Origin: Caprimulgus europaeus
Lineage: Eukaryota > Chordata > Aves > Caprimulgiformes > Caprimulgidae
Direction of reading: 5' to 3'
Length of the DNA stretch: 64,000 bases
Assembly: GCA_907165065.1 (NCBI GenBank)
Contig: OU015524.1
Location: 40,987,295-41,051,294 of the forward strand
Part shown: piece by piece, positions 23,101-36,570 of the stretch
Layout of the letters: each line of letters begins with the position of its first letter
Position numbering within the stretch: the first letter of the stretch is position 1
Translations under genes and position numbers: made by a program
Notes under the pieces: generated by a model
What the model was told of the DNA's origin: nothing
Database searches by the model: none
What the model saw: only the letters and a program-made list of their open reading frames with translations

Positions 23101-26100
23101 TTGCTTTATCCTTCAACTCAGGTAGCCTGCTTCCAACTAGAAAAATATTTTTATATCAGTGTTTCAATATCTGACTTTAAAAGTATGATACATGCAAACA
23201 CTATTTTGAGTACCTATCAGAAATTGCCAGTCTTCTCTTTATAAAAATAGTCCTGTTTTGATTTTTTTTTCAGTTTAAAATTTAATATTTTATAAAACTT
23301 AAGTTTCTTTGGAAACAAGTTTAATGTGTTATTCCAAGTTGAGCCTAGTTCTTTTCTGGACATCTCTAAGGTTTCTTTAAAAGAAGGATATGATATTACA
23401 GCAAGAATATGACTCTTGTTGCCAGAGAGCTGTACTATGTTTACTATAATAAGATTAAAGGAAATTTGAAAGTCAATGCTAGCTCAGTGGGAAACTGATA
23501 AACACAGGTTGTACTTGCAAGAACACACTGCCCAGTAGTATTAGGAAATTTATCACTATTTACTTAGCAGTTCAGACTTTATCTGACAAACAGATTCGTT
23601 GTCCATTTAAAACTGCCAGACATTGAAAGACTTAACAATATGGATGTGATTTGCAGGATCTGAACTGTTATCCTGGCATAGCCATCTCGTGTGGCTAAGG
23701 ATTGGGACTCCCATACCTTAGACTCTCAAAATAAAGAGTCTGTAAGCTTACGGATCCTGTTGCTTTTCAAAGTCTGTGGTTTAATTCCTGGCACTTCTGG
23801 GTAGGTCAACTATTATAGCCACAGTCATAAACAGTGATTTTCAGAATCTAAGCAAGCTAGACAAGGGTGTAGCTCCTTGGAAATGTTATTCTGGAAGAGG
23901 CAAACCCAGCAATATCTCTGGAACCGTATCTGGTATTGGCAGGCTCTACTGTTGAGAAGCAATGGCAGTCCAGTCTCATATTTACTAATGTTTGTTTATT
24001 TGTGCTTTGGCCAATGTTTCAGCTAAAGAGTGAATACTGGAGAAAGAAAAGACCACAGGGATGATTTTCCATTCCTGAGTAGAAGTTAAGAGGTTGTTTT
24101 TACATGGACACAGATGCTGCTTATAAACCAGTAAAATAGAATGAGTAATTTTACTATGAAATGCATGCAGGATTTTTTTTTTTTTTAACTATGAAGAGTA
24201 GAGGGGAATGCATAATCACAATGTGATGCATAAGCTACTATTGCAAATGTTTTCATCCCTTCCAAAATGACACATATCTTGCAAGGGTAGAAAGCTACTC
24301 ACTGGCTACTTCTGAACACCAGAAAAGGCCAGTGGGCTGTACCCACCATGTGTTGTAGGAACTGCAGGATGGAGTCACTGTTGGTTATGGAAGCTACTGC
24401 TGTGAGCTGTTCATGCTGTGTGTGGTAATACAATTATTTGATAAAAAGACAGCTAGGGAAATTAGTTTATTTCTAAGCTGCTCTCAGTTCTGAAATGTCT
24501 TAGAAAACATTCCTAAAAAGCAAGGGTCATTTTTTATATGAAATTTATGGATTTGTATGCTGTCCATGAAGTCACCCCAAAATATTAATCTCTTCTCCTG
24601 TTCATAGAGGATGTGAATATGAGCTGCTAATCTGTTTCAAGATGTTAAAATCTGAAGAAATCTTTTTCAACCTGTTCAATACGCTTGTACTGAGGAGGAA
24701 TAATCTCATTTCTCCTGTGTTCCTCTCCCATCCAAAATGATCTTTAGAGGTTTGTGGAATCACTGGAAATTACCTTTCCCAGCCAGCTGAGTTATCCTTT
24801 CATGATGGTCCATGCCTCTCTAATGTAACCATGGCCACAGTGCAGCCCAGTGTGTTGTGGGGTCTCTAAGACTACTGACAATGATGGGAATTTTCACTTT
24901 GGCTTTACCTGGTCCATTCAGACAGTGGAACTGCAAATGCATGGATGAAACATCCGTACTAAAGGTTTCCTGTTTCAAGGGAGGCTGTTGTGCCTCTAAC
25001 TCCACTGACAGTCCAGGCTTCAGATCATGGTTCAGGAGCTGAGTTGTTCTCCAGATGTGTCTTGGGCAACTTAGCTGGCAGATTGAAGAAATCTCTATCT
25101 TTATTATTAATTAAAACAAAAATGTTGCCTGTTTGAACTCTTCTGCTTAACTTCATCCACATAGATAGGCTACAATCAGAGTGTTTGCAGTTTGCTCTAT
25201 TATATACAAATTGTAACTCAAGGCTGCGGCAAGTTGCCAGTTCATCTCCCCACTCGGACGCCAGCTTCATTTACTCATATAAATAACTGGGTAGCAGTCA
25301 AGTGTGATTGACTTAAGCTGTTACTTTTTCTGAATGTGTGAAATATAGGAAGCTTGAGGTGCTAATGCCATGCTTTTTTTTTTTTTTTTCCCCCACACTG
25401 AAATTTAGGTGTATTTGTTGAGAATATTGAAATGTGTTTGCCATGGTATTTATCATGGGCTTAGATTTATCTTTACTGTTTACAGGATGATGTAAAATTA
25501 GTTGGTGTTTTTGTCATATTAGAATATGACAGATTTATATTAATTAGAGAGAGGCTTAGTTTCTCAATAGAAGTGAACTGTAATTTAAGATACTTTGGTC
25601 ATTAAGTGCTCCAAATTAGATTTTTTTTTTTACAAGGTATTATTTTTCCTTTAAAAACATTTGAAAACTGGCTTACTTTACCATAATTAAGGCTGATACC
25701 TCTACTTCTAGATGCATGATACAAACTGCTAATGTATATAACAGTTAGTCAGCAGTGCTGGTGGAATTTTTTGGGTGAGGGTCATGCTTCAGTTTCTCTT
25801 TTAAATAAGTACTGTCTTCTTTCTAATTGTAAACCTTTCCTAAATCTTCTGTCATGGCCTTTTACTTTCATTGCATGACTTATTTCTTTGAGGTGGCAGA
25901 ATCTAGTGTTCTCTTAAAAGTATTAATGGTCCAGTGAGTGTTGCTGCTTTGTTATGCTGCCTATGGCTATGCCAGTGGTGTCACTTTAGCTGGGCATAGG
26001 TCTCAACTTGTGCTCAGAAATTGTGCTGTAAATGTTGATGTAAGTGTTCAGAACACTGTATGTCCTCTAGCTGACGGTGTTCTTACGTGTGGACTCCTTG

Positions 26101-26257
26101 CATGGTGTCTTGAAAACCCTGTTAGTACTGGGTGGCTTTAGTAGTCTAGATAGACATGCTCAGTTGTGAAGTGTGGAAGATCTTTGAATAAGGTTGCTAT
26201 TTAAGAGACAGCCCAAAGACGAGTATTCCTAAATTTTCTGAAGAATGACATGGGCTA

Positions 26258-26452
26258 ATAAGGGTGCTGAAACACTGGAACAGGTTCCTCAGAGAAGTTG
26301 TGGATGCTTCATCCCTGAAAGTGTTGAAGGCCAGGTTGTATGGCGCACGAGCAACCTGATATAGTGAAGATGCCCCTGCCCGTGGCAAGGGGCTTGGACT
26401 GGCTCATCTTTAAAGGCCCCTAACAACCCAAACTGTTATGTGATTCTATGAC
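26258..26452 (+). mobile_element. CR1 LINE 3' end, plus strand
   Basis: AGGGTGCTGAAACACTGGAA, then CAGAGAAGTTGTGGATGC, GAGCAACCTGATATAGTG, GGGGCTTGGACTGGCTCATC, TTTAAAGGCCCC and TGTGATTCTATGAC follow bird CR1 3' sequence in order. Moderately diverged, 5'-truncated, with only a short terminal repeat. It lies in the GREM2 intron. Confidence 0.85.
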
Positions 26453-29400
26453 TGTGTAATGCTGTCATTGTTTGAACAGAACCTTATGGGTCACTTTACA
26501 GGTTGTAAGAACATGTCATTGAACACTTTTTAAAGAAATAAAGTATTAAAGGCTAAAATGCTTGCATTATACACTGCTTATTACAGTGTGATACATATGT
26601 ATGTAAGCATATATGAATAGCATGTAAAAGAGGTAGCCATGACCTCATGTGTAGATGCCAAAAATATTTGATGTTTTGCTTTACTGCAAAGCCTATAAGG
26701 ATGTGAATCCTAATGCAGGTTTGCACACACTGGATTAAACTAATTCCTGCACAGAGGAGTAGAACAGCGTATTACTTCAAGACAATGCAAAAATAGTTTT
26801 AGACTTGAAAAAAAAGGCACTGTTAACCATGCCTTCTGTGTAGTGAGAATTTCTCTCCATTGTGTTTTGCTCTGCTATCTTCACTATTTAATGTTTCTAA
26901 CCTGGAACATCCAAAGCTTTTGTTTATGGTTTACACAAGGTGATCCATAGCTGTAGAATATATTTACGCTGTAGTAGAAGAAAGAGACAACAACAGCTAA
27001 TTTCTCTTGCACCTTTCTCTTTTGAAGCAGCGTATCTAACCCCAAGTACTGCAAAGGAGGGAAGAAAGGATTTGCTTCTGATGAACTGAATTTTTCCATA
27101 CATAGATTGTTCTGGAACATTTCAGTTATGCTTTTTACTCTATATAATTTTGGAAGAAGTTCTGAGTTAACATAATATTTAAATGGTAACTTTCAAAACA
27201 GATATATAAATACTTAAGTTTTATAATAAAACTCATATAATTTAATTCTGGAATTATTCCATCAGTTTTTTGGATTTATGTATATTGTAAAAGTCAGAAT
27301 TAATTTCAAATTTGAGTGAAACTAGCCAAGGTACTTTGAGATATGAAGTTACCCTATCAAAGATATGTCCACTAAAGAGTTGACATTAACACTTCTGAAC
27401 TTCATTCTTTAAGAGTCACCTTATTTATAGCAAGATAAATGCACTTTCAGCTCTAATTGCACAGAGTGGCAAAATCATTCTTTGGATGGCCTAAGTAATC
27501 TGAAATACATCTTATCTGGGAAACCTCAGGGGATCTATTTATTCAAGAAGTTAGGAAAATTTAAGGGATGTATACTTACAGCCTGGATTTCAGAATATAC
27601 AACTTCTGCTTGCAGATTTTAGGAGGACTCTTAATTTCTTTAAATTAGTTACATCATAAGCTATGTTTTCACAGAGTTTACAGGACAGATGTCATGCCAT
27701 GCTAGAAATATATGAGAACTTGAAAAGTATATTCAAGAAGAAAATCCTATCAGATTAATGCTTTTATGTAACTGAAAAAAAGAAAAATGCAAACAGTGAC
27801 AGAAGTGAAGAGTTAAGCTTTTCAGTGGTCTGTCAGATTTAACTACAAGTTAAATTCCAAACTCTTTATGGCTTCAGAGTGGGGTGTGTGGGAGGGTAGT
27901 GTTCAACAAGTATTTTGTTTATTTTAACCACCTTTAGGATTGTTTTTTATTTGTTATGAACTATTCCCCTCACTCATTCACTGGTCATTTTAAAAAATTT
28001 TAAATGATGATTTAAAACATTTCTTAAGAAATACTTACAAAGTGCATCTTAACTGTAAGATATCTGTCTGTAAGCTATCAATTTCTTAGGATATAGTCCT
28101 TTTCAAGAATTTTATACATACAACTTGCTGTTATTAAGGCTTTTCATCAAGCAGTCAAATAGGATTTATTCCTCTGTAGGTTTTCTTGGTTAGTATGTGT
28201 GAGGGAACTCACATCTAACTGCTCGTGGATTTTATGTTGTGTAACCTTTGCAAGTATTCATTGCATGTTAACTCTTGACAGATAAAATTACTTATTCACT
28301 ATTGACTTAACTTAGGGGGCTGATTTACCTTGTCACTATTTAGTCATCTTCATGCTATGTTGAGACAGCAGTCTCTCTCCAAATCATCTTGTGGCATGCA
28401 ACTATTTCCCTGATACAAAGTTGGAGTGAGAGGTCTGCAGGAGGAATGTGCAGGAGCAAAGGGAGAAAGACAAATGTTGGCATGCTTTTGAATCTGTGCT
28501 TAGGACAGCAATCACTGGTGCCTGTGAAGAGGAGGGTTGTACATTTGTAACTTTTGTTTGCTCCTGTTTATTGAGCTGCTCTCCAGGATGTACTGGGGGT
28601 ATGGGGAGAGAAAGGTTTGATATTTAGTCCTTTTTTCTTTCACTATTTTTGCTTATAGGAATATGTTAATTTGCTCCATGAAAAAAAAAAAAATCGCGAA
28701 TCAAGAAGCACTGTGACATTGCCACTCTGTCTGGGTCACCTTCCCATATCAGCTTACCCTTTACTTAAAATATGCCTGTTAGCCCAACCTTGAAAGAAAG
28801 AAAGAAAAAAAGAAATTAAAAAAATATATCTATGACTTCCAATAAAACCTTGATGCTTGCATAAGTTAATGAAAGGAGATTTTGCTTTTATTTTAGATAT
28901 TTCAGCATGGTCTCTGAGTAATTTAGGAAGAACCTAAATGTTTATGTCCCCTCTGGCACTGTTTAGATATGTGGAGGGTAAAAGTAGCCTTTGCCTTCGT
29001 TCCTTCCACCTATTTTCAGTATGTGGAAGACTGGCCTATTATGAAGGTCAAATGAATTCTACAAATAACAATGTCTAGAGTGCTAGTTTGGGGACATGGA
29101 GCTGCAAACTTTTTGTTTCAGGTCGGGCAATTCACCTTAAATCTTTATTTTAAGAGTGCTTAGCTTTTCTTTTGCTCAGTATTACAAAGACTAAGAATTT
29201 TGCAGGGTCCTTGGTCAGTATGTGAAGCTAGATTAAGCTGACAGAATGTGGACTTCATAAGCCTTGCAGAGAAGCAGGACTTTAACAGCTAAATTAATCT
29301 GTTTTGTGGTAGCCTGCCTAGGTGGCTTCCAAACAAATTTAATTGCTTTATGAATTGAGCTGCAAAGTGTTATGGAAGTGCAAGCCTTGATTTTCCAAAG

Positions 29401-32400
29401 TATCTGCTTTTGAATGTGGAACTGAGCAACCTAAATAATTCAGTAGGGGCATCACCAAAAGGACTATTGAATAACATAAAAATTAGATGGTCCACATCAG
29501 GAATTCCCATAGGTGAGGCAGACACCTGCATTCTTTGTGCTGTCAATAGGGAGAGGTTGGGGCTTAGGTTTATGGTGTATATCAATCAGTTTGCTGAGGT
29601 GGGGAATTATTTTACTTCAGATAATACTGAAGAAATCAGTGTTTCCAAAACCCTGCTTCTTATGAGTGGAGGCTCCCACAGAAGTGCTGGGAAAAAATGT
29701 GGAAGAAAGATTGAAAATTGCTGCAAAATGCTTCTTAATGCTCCCATCTTTGGATGTATCTGCTGAGATTTTCTCTCTGTAAGGAAAAAGGTGCAACTGA
29801 AGGCTGGAGAGGATCACTGAGGGTTGAATGCATAGGTTAAATTACACTCTGGAACTAAAGGTGATAAAATCCTCAGAGCTATAAGAAGATGTAATTAGAT
29901 CCAAAGTACAGCGAGACACATTTTACCCCCTCCCCTCCACTGTCAAACCCCTACATAGGGAATGGCCCCTGGTGCCAGTGGCCAGAATGTCACAGTTCAG
30001 ATCTGGTGAGGCTTCCAGAGGCTGTTGGGATTTTCCAGGTACTTTTGAGGATCACTGAACATGATTTTACTTCAAGATGAGGAAGTCCTGTATAACAATC
30101 AGTTTTACATGTCCAAAGTTCAGCTGGGAGCTGTGCACGTAAAGCAACACAGATACTGAATTCTTCATTGATACTGTATTAGCATTGCATGAAAAGAGAT
30201 CAGGATCAGACCTTCTTTGCTTAAGTGATTTGCCTGGTACAGCCTAGGTCCTTCCAGCCAGGAAGCTGTACCAAACAGGACACTCGTGTTATGGAGCCTA
30301 CAATTAATGCATGCGTTGTGGGAAAGTTAGCATTAGCTTCAGAAAAACAGTCAGTTATTTGTCACCATTGCTGAAACTGAAGTTAATGACTTCAGAAGTT
30401 CTGGCATCTCTGAAATAAACCTTAGTCAGATTTTAATTTGGTTCCAGCCAAAAGTGTAAATCTATGGGATATGAGGGGATTCTAATTACACTTTCATATT
30501 TCTTGCTTTAGAAAATATGGCAGTCATGTAATGAAAAGTTCCTAATTTCTTTACATTTTTCCCTCCACAAGAGTTGTATTACAGCTCTTTCTCCCATTTT
30601 CCTCACCTCACTATTTTGCCCACAGTGGCTTTCCATTAAGTCCTTCCTAGATCCCAATACCTAAGGTTGTCAAAAAAAGAGTAGGAGCTATTTGACTGTA
30701 GGGTTTTGATATTTAATTATTGTAAGGTCAAACTTCTTAGAAAAGCATGTGATAGAAGACTGAGCCATTCCCGGATGTCCTATGTGAGCCTGCCAGGCAG
30801 CTCTGCTGGCACTAGTGCAAGCAGGAAAGCTGGGGTTGCCATTGGCCCACATAACAGCGCTTCCAAAATTTGCTGGCTTGTGCATTTTTAAAAAGAGGGA
30901 AATTGTTCAACCTTGCAGGTGCTTTTGAGGGATACCTTTTTAGCCATAGTTTATAGATACTGGTGCTTTTGTATATCCTGTAGCCTAGGTTAGGACTAAG
31001 TTAGGCTAGGTTTATTTAGCGTGTTATACTAGGCATAAACTCTATGTTTGTGGAGTTTTTTGTCCCCTCATTTTTTTTTCACCTTTTATAGTCAGATTAA
31101 ATTTAATTAATTGAAAGTAAAGTACAATTTAAAATATGCAAAATGACTAAGGAAGAAATGTGAGACTAAGAAGTGAAAAACATTTTGTATTGGAATTACA
31201 AGATTTTCCAAGAACATAAATGTTACTGTTCTATTGTTTTAAATTATTTCCTAGTAAACATTTTTGGTGTGGTTGTCTTGGTTTTGTTTTTTTTTTTTTT
31301 TCCCCATCTGTCAGCTGTCACATTAATTCATCTGTAATCAATTGCTGATTACTTGAAACAGACAGAGTATTTTTAATGGCAGTACTTCTTTTGTCCACCT
31401 GAACTGTATGAAATATCAGTGAGTCTACCTGATGACAAATTCTTGCCTGGTCTAAATACCTGTGTATTTTAATCCTCAAGGATTCTGTATTGATATTCCC
31501 ACAGAGTAAAATTATTGGCTCCATTAAAGTAAAATATTATTTTTTAAAATTTAGTCTAATGAAGTCAGTATTTATCAGATAAATAATCTGAAATAATTTT
31601 AAATAGATATTTGCAGAGAATTCTCCCTTCCTCCATGTTTTGTTTTGTTTGTTTCCCCTGAGCTTGCTGGACACAATGAAAAGGGGTTTCTTGTTGGTAG
31701 AAAACATCACAGTATTGCCTACTGTGTTAAGCCTTGCAGCCTCTTCTCATCCTCTGCTGTACTAATGTTTCGGGATTCTGTCTTGCATTAAACTTCCCTT
31801 TTGTTTCCATCCTACAGTAACTCCTTAGCAATGAGTGACATACTTTTTATTAGAATCTGAACGTATGTATATCTACTTGATCATTGTTTTGCATTGGGTT
31901 ACAAGAGAGCAGAAATGTAGCATTGGTTTAAAAAAAAATATACAAGAGCAATTGGCTTCTCTCAGGAATAGGAGTACTAAGAGGAATTGTATCATAGTTG
32001 CTAAATAGCAGTAAATGAATAATAATAAGAGTAAATAACAGTAAACAAATAACCAAAATTGGTGTTGTAAGTTGCTCATAGGTGAATGACTGTTTCCTGG
32101 CTTTTAGGGAACCACACACTGCAGTATTACCCTACTTCTTTAATGTAATCAGAAATATTAAACTATACCTAGATAGTGGAGCAGTTCCTCACAGGGAAAA
32201 TGTTAAGGAGATGCCTTTACTCTGCAGGCTAATTTTAGGGAATTAGCAACAGTAAGTAAATCAAATTTCAAAACTTATCTCAATCTCCAGAGGATAAAGA
32301 AGGCAGATGGGAAACAGGATTTGATTCCAGTGTGTGTTCAGTTTCTGTCTGAGGGCAATTTAATTTATTTCGTCGTTGGGCTTTGTGGGAAAGGGAGGGT

Positions 32401-32439
32401 TGGACAGTGGATACATCTTCACAGGAAATTGCTGTGTTT

Positions 32440-32570
32440 GTAGGACAAATGCCATAGCTTTATGATGACAGCTGTTGACAAACGATTCCACACCTGTTAA
32501 TTAGAGCTATTATGAATAGAGACAAATTTGGGTGTTTGCTGTCACGAGGACAATACAGGTGTGTTAGTCT
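32440..32570. promoter_or_regulatory. Candidate intronic enhancer: TALE, homeodomain and T-box/E-box-like motifs
   Basis: TGACAGCTGTTGACA (32,466-32,480) contains a Meis/TGIF-type TGACAG and a CAGCTG E-box. CACACCTGT (32,489-32,497) and its exact reverse complement ACAGGTGTG (32,555-32,563) are T-box/E-box-like half-sites 57 bases apart. TAATTAGAGCTATTA between them offers homeodomain cores. The motifs are seen; enhancer function is inference. Confidence 0.3.
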
Positions 32571-33477
32571 CTGCAAACCTCCGTGGTTTGCCTCAAATTT
32601 TCAAGGATGTGGTTGTTTCTGGTCCTGTCCTGCCATCCTGAGGTCTACAGATGAGAAACCCTGAGCTGCCCCATTCAGATGCTGATTGTGGACTTTGGTT
32701 GCTCCATCAACCAGTGCAGCAGCACCATCGCCCCACTTCTTCAACATATCTGTTGCTCTGGCTCCGAAGGGACTGGAAGGAAAAAGTGTGATATGGCACA
32801 ATATTGGCATTATATCATCTACTCACATCACTAATTAAACAGTTTTGACTTCTCTGCCTTGAAGTCAGACCTCAAAGATGGTTTAAAACTCTGCCCAAAT
32901 TAGTGTTGTGTGGAAAATAGTGTGTGTATGTGTTTTATGGGTATTTAAATATGCTTCAGCAATGTAACTTATTTTCTAATGATTTATAAATTACATTCAT
33001 CTTCTTCAACAAATAATCTAGGATTGTTTCCTCTAAATAACTTAAATTTTGGAAAACACAAGAGATTCTGCAGAATCTGGAGTCTTGACCTCTTTTGCCA
33101 ACAGGGGAGCATGAAACACGTTACATATTCTGCCTACAGCAAAAGAAATCAAGTCTTTAATTTTGAGAGAATCTGATAGTATCTGTGTTATAAGCCTGGT
33201 AGATTCACAATTAGCAGGTTGCAGTGTGTTAAACATAAGTCTGGCTTTGAGTAGGGGTTTAGTGACCCTCATAGCAAATGCACCTTAAGCTGTACTGCAA
33301 AAAGAATGATAATGTCTTTCTGTGACAGCTAGCATGAAACATAGACACCTAGAAAGATGAGAAGAGAGATGACCGAAAACTAGGCAAAAATCTAATAAAA
33401 AGGTGGTTCTTTGGAGCACGGTAGTTGTCATATATAATATGTATATATATCTGTTTATTTACTTAAAAGGGAATTAA

Positions 33478-33955
33478 AGGGACTTTGAGAAGTCATCTGG
33501 CTCATCTCCTGCTTGTTACAATCCATTTTATCTAACATAATTCCTGGCAGATGTGGTGATTATTTTTTTTCTCTTTGTGTCTCACTTCCTCCTTGATAAT
33601 CCTGATGATGGGTCTACAAACTTAGGCAAATCAATTCCAATGCTTCATTATCTGTGTCGTGGCGCTTGTTAATAGGGATATTGTCTGAAATCCTATTTGC
33701 TGACATTATTGTATTTGCATCCATGAAGGATACATTGTTTCACTCTTTGCAATAGCCTTTCATGCGTTCGAAAGCTATTAACATCACTCCTCTGGTCTTT
33801 GCTTCTTTGTATTAAAGATCCCCGATTTCTGCAATCTTGCCACATTAAGCTGTTGTTTCTGTATATATAAATTTTATTGTTTTTCTTCTTTACCTTCCCT
33901 CTAGAAATCTTCATGGCTTTTCTGAAGCATAGTGTGCAGAACTGGCACATAACCT
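33478..33955 (-). mobile_element. Old, diverged CR1-type LINE remnant, minus strand
   Basis: In plus-strand reading, GAAGTCATCTGGCTCATCTC, AATCAATTCCAATGCTTCA, GCAATAGCCTTTCATGCGTT plus GAAAGCTATTAACATCACTC, TTTCTGCAATCTTGCCAC and CATAGTGTGCAGAACTGGCA occur in the order and spacing of antisense CR1-family sequence as found in other reptiles. Divergence is high and there is no tail repeat, so the insertion is old. Ends are approximate. The 85-codon open frame across it is not a gene. Confidence 0.6.
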
Positions 33956-36505
33956 ACTACTTTCCACTCTGTATTTGTGCAGCCACGTTTTCAAGTCCAG
34001 AAATAGAACCTTGATTTGTCTCTAATATCCTCAGTATACCATCAACAAAGTGTGGTGGGCATAGATCTGATGAGGGTTTTTTGAGATTTGCATACAAATT
34101 GGGTTAGCTTCTGCTTTTAATTTTTTTTATTTTTTATTTTTTTTAATGAAGAGTCTCTTGTCCTGTGGGACATGTTGGAACAGATGAGTTACTGTGATGA
34201 CCTTTGTGAGAGACATCAGTGCAAACAGGAACAATAAACAATTTGGTGCATGTGTGTATAGAAGCTGACTTAACAAAAAGCTGCAACAGGCTATCAGTGA
34301 GGTACAGAGCCTAAGGCTTCCTTTAAGATGAATAAATATTACTTGAGGCAGTTGATTAAAATTAAGAGCTATGTATTTGAGATGGCAGACAGCTTTCCCT
34401 CTTAAAATGCCATCTGATCCAAACTGCAAACTTATCCAACCTTGATACAATTTCCATCTCTTAATTTCAATTACAAATGGGTAGAGTGTGTTCCCTGATG
34501 CTTTTAACTTGCTGGTGTGTAGGGTATGTTGCCATGTTTTTCTTCTAATGTCTGGTAACTTCAACATGCTTTTAGACCTGAATACAGGAAGACAATTAAG
34601 TGTTTGCTTAACTTTTATAGTGTTAGTTTAAAACTGTCCTGTCTTAATCAGCATCTCAATTACTAAAATGTTGTGTGCTCATGCCTATATGAGAGCTTAG
34701 TTCTCTCTGTTGACCATTAACTATATTTATGCATACATGGAACTGTAGTTTACTGGAAGGCATTAGCCCATGTGGTACTCAAAATCATCTGGGATTTTGG
34801 AGAATGAAGATGTCTTCATTCAGTATCAAGGAAGAAGCTTAATGCACAGGTTCTGTGCATAAGCCTGTGCCCTTTGGATAGCTAGTCACTGTGGTGTTAG
34901 TACCCTTTGACTGGGTGGCAGAGATAAGAGCTGGTGCTCTTTGGCATTAAAAGCTTCATCTTGGAGCCTGACTGGTCAGATGCTGTTTCATCCTTTTGCT
35001 GAATGAATGCTGCTGGAAAACTTGTCTTCTTGTTCATGTATTAGGATTATCACTCCATTTTTTACCATGTCATATGCATGTACAACTTATGCTTTTGCAT
35101 AATGAGGGCAAAAATCCATGTGAATTCAATAGCCAGAATAAGTGAACAACTTCTGTTATGGTTCCAGTGCTCTGTTCTGAAAAAGAAATTGGACAAATGT
35201 TTGCATTCAAATTGTGTTATAACTTCCTGTAGATTTTTTTTTTCCCCGCAGATTATTAACCAGCAGATTGGTTCTGTCTCATGAGCACTTTTATCATCTC
35301 ATCTGTTACCTGGAAAGAGTGGAAAATGATTTCTCTCCCACTTCTTTCACCACACCACATCACTTGTTTGTCCTTAAATTCAGGTTTTCATAGTTTTGCA
35401 ATGTACTAATTGTGTGGGTACATAGTATCTTCACAAAAATGAAGAGCCACCTTGCAATCTTCAGTGCTAGATTCTGGATCAGCTGTGGAGAATCCAACAA
35501 GGGTAGGTGTTAAGGAGGGTGAGAGGGGGCATATGACTAGTGGAGAAAGAGTGAAGGAGAAGGCATCAGTGCTCAGAGATCATGTAGACTGTTCCTATGC
35601 AGCTTAATCAGTGGCTGTATTTAATCACTTAAAATCCCAAATCCATGGTGGAAGAAACCTTTGAAATTACAGAGCAAGACACTCAAAGGTCAGACAGTAG
35701 GATGGAGCAGTTAGGCTACACTTTCAAGCTTCCTTTTCCATCTTTAATATTTATTTTTGCACTGCAGTTGCAGAGCACATTTTCAAGATAAGGTAAAAGA
35801 TCCTCTTTTTAAGTACCACATATTCACTAAGGACTTGAGATAAATGGTGCATACCACTTTTGGAAATCTAGTCATAAGTAAGAACTGCAATGTTTGACAC
35901 TTGCAAAAATCGATGCCTGTTTGAATACCCCACATCTCTCACCTGGCTTCCAGGAGAGTATGCATCTGCCATAGGGTCTACCTCTGATATACCTATAGCC
36001 TATACAAACATCTTAGGTGCCCTTGGGAGTCTGAAATGGTACTACTCATCACATTCTGTTGTTATTGTTTTATTTCCTCTCACTGCTGTGGTAGAGACTG
36101 TAGTAGTAACACCAAGCCATTTAGATATAAGGACCATGCACCTCCTATAGGAAGCAAAAGCATGCAGCTCTGTCAGTCAACGCCACCTTTATCAGCCACA
36201 CCCTTCCAGTTACATTAGCCTCCTCCACCCTGAAACAGGTAAGTTGGGTGACAGTGTTCCCAGGCCCCAGTTTGGAAGGAGTATCAGGGTGTGGTTTTGC
36301 AGCAGGCTGAAGAGAGCTGGTGCTGGCAGGGAAGAGCAACCCAGCGCTGGCACGGGGTCCCAGCGGTGTGACTGATCCTGTGGGCAGCTGGAAAGGCGTC
36401 CAGCGACACAAAAGAAATACTTTTATGACTGGATCAGCAAACTTATCTTGCTGACTGTGTGGCTGCATGGTTGTTAGTACTGGCACAGAGTGATCGAGGA
36501 GCGTG

Positions 36506-36570
36506 TGTTTGTGTGTGTGTTGGGGTGGGGGGTGTGTGTGTGTTGGGGTGTGCATGCGTGTATGTGTGCT
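36506..36570 (+). repeat. GT-rich simple repeat with G-runs
   Basis: Irregular (GT)n broken by GGGGTGGGGGG and GGGG runs. It can form Z-DNA and G-quadruplex-type structures. No gene context beyond the intron. Confidence 0.85.

Noticed and set aside
29410-29766. 118-codon plus-strand frame in the GREM2 intron
   Set aside because: No recognisable domain, no splice or promoter context; consistent with chance.
30185-30260. Weak resemblance to a MIR-type SINE core
   Set aside because: Only a short stretch (TTAAGTGATTTGCC) is suggestive; too little to call without a repeat library search.
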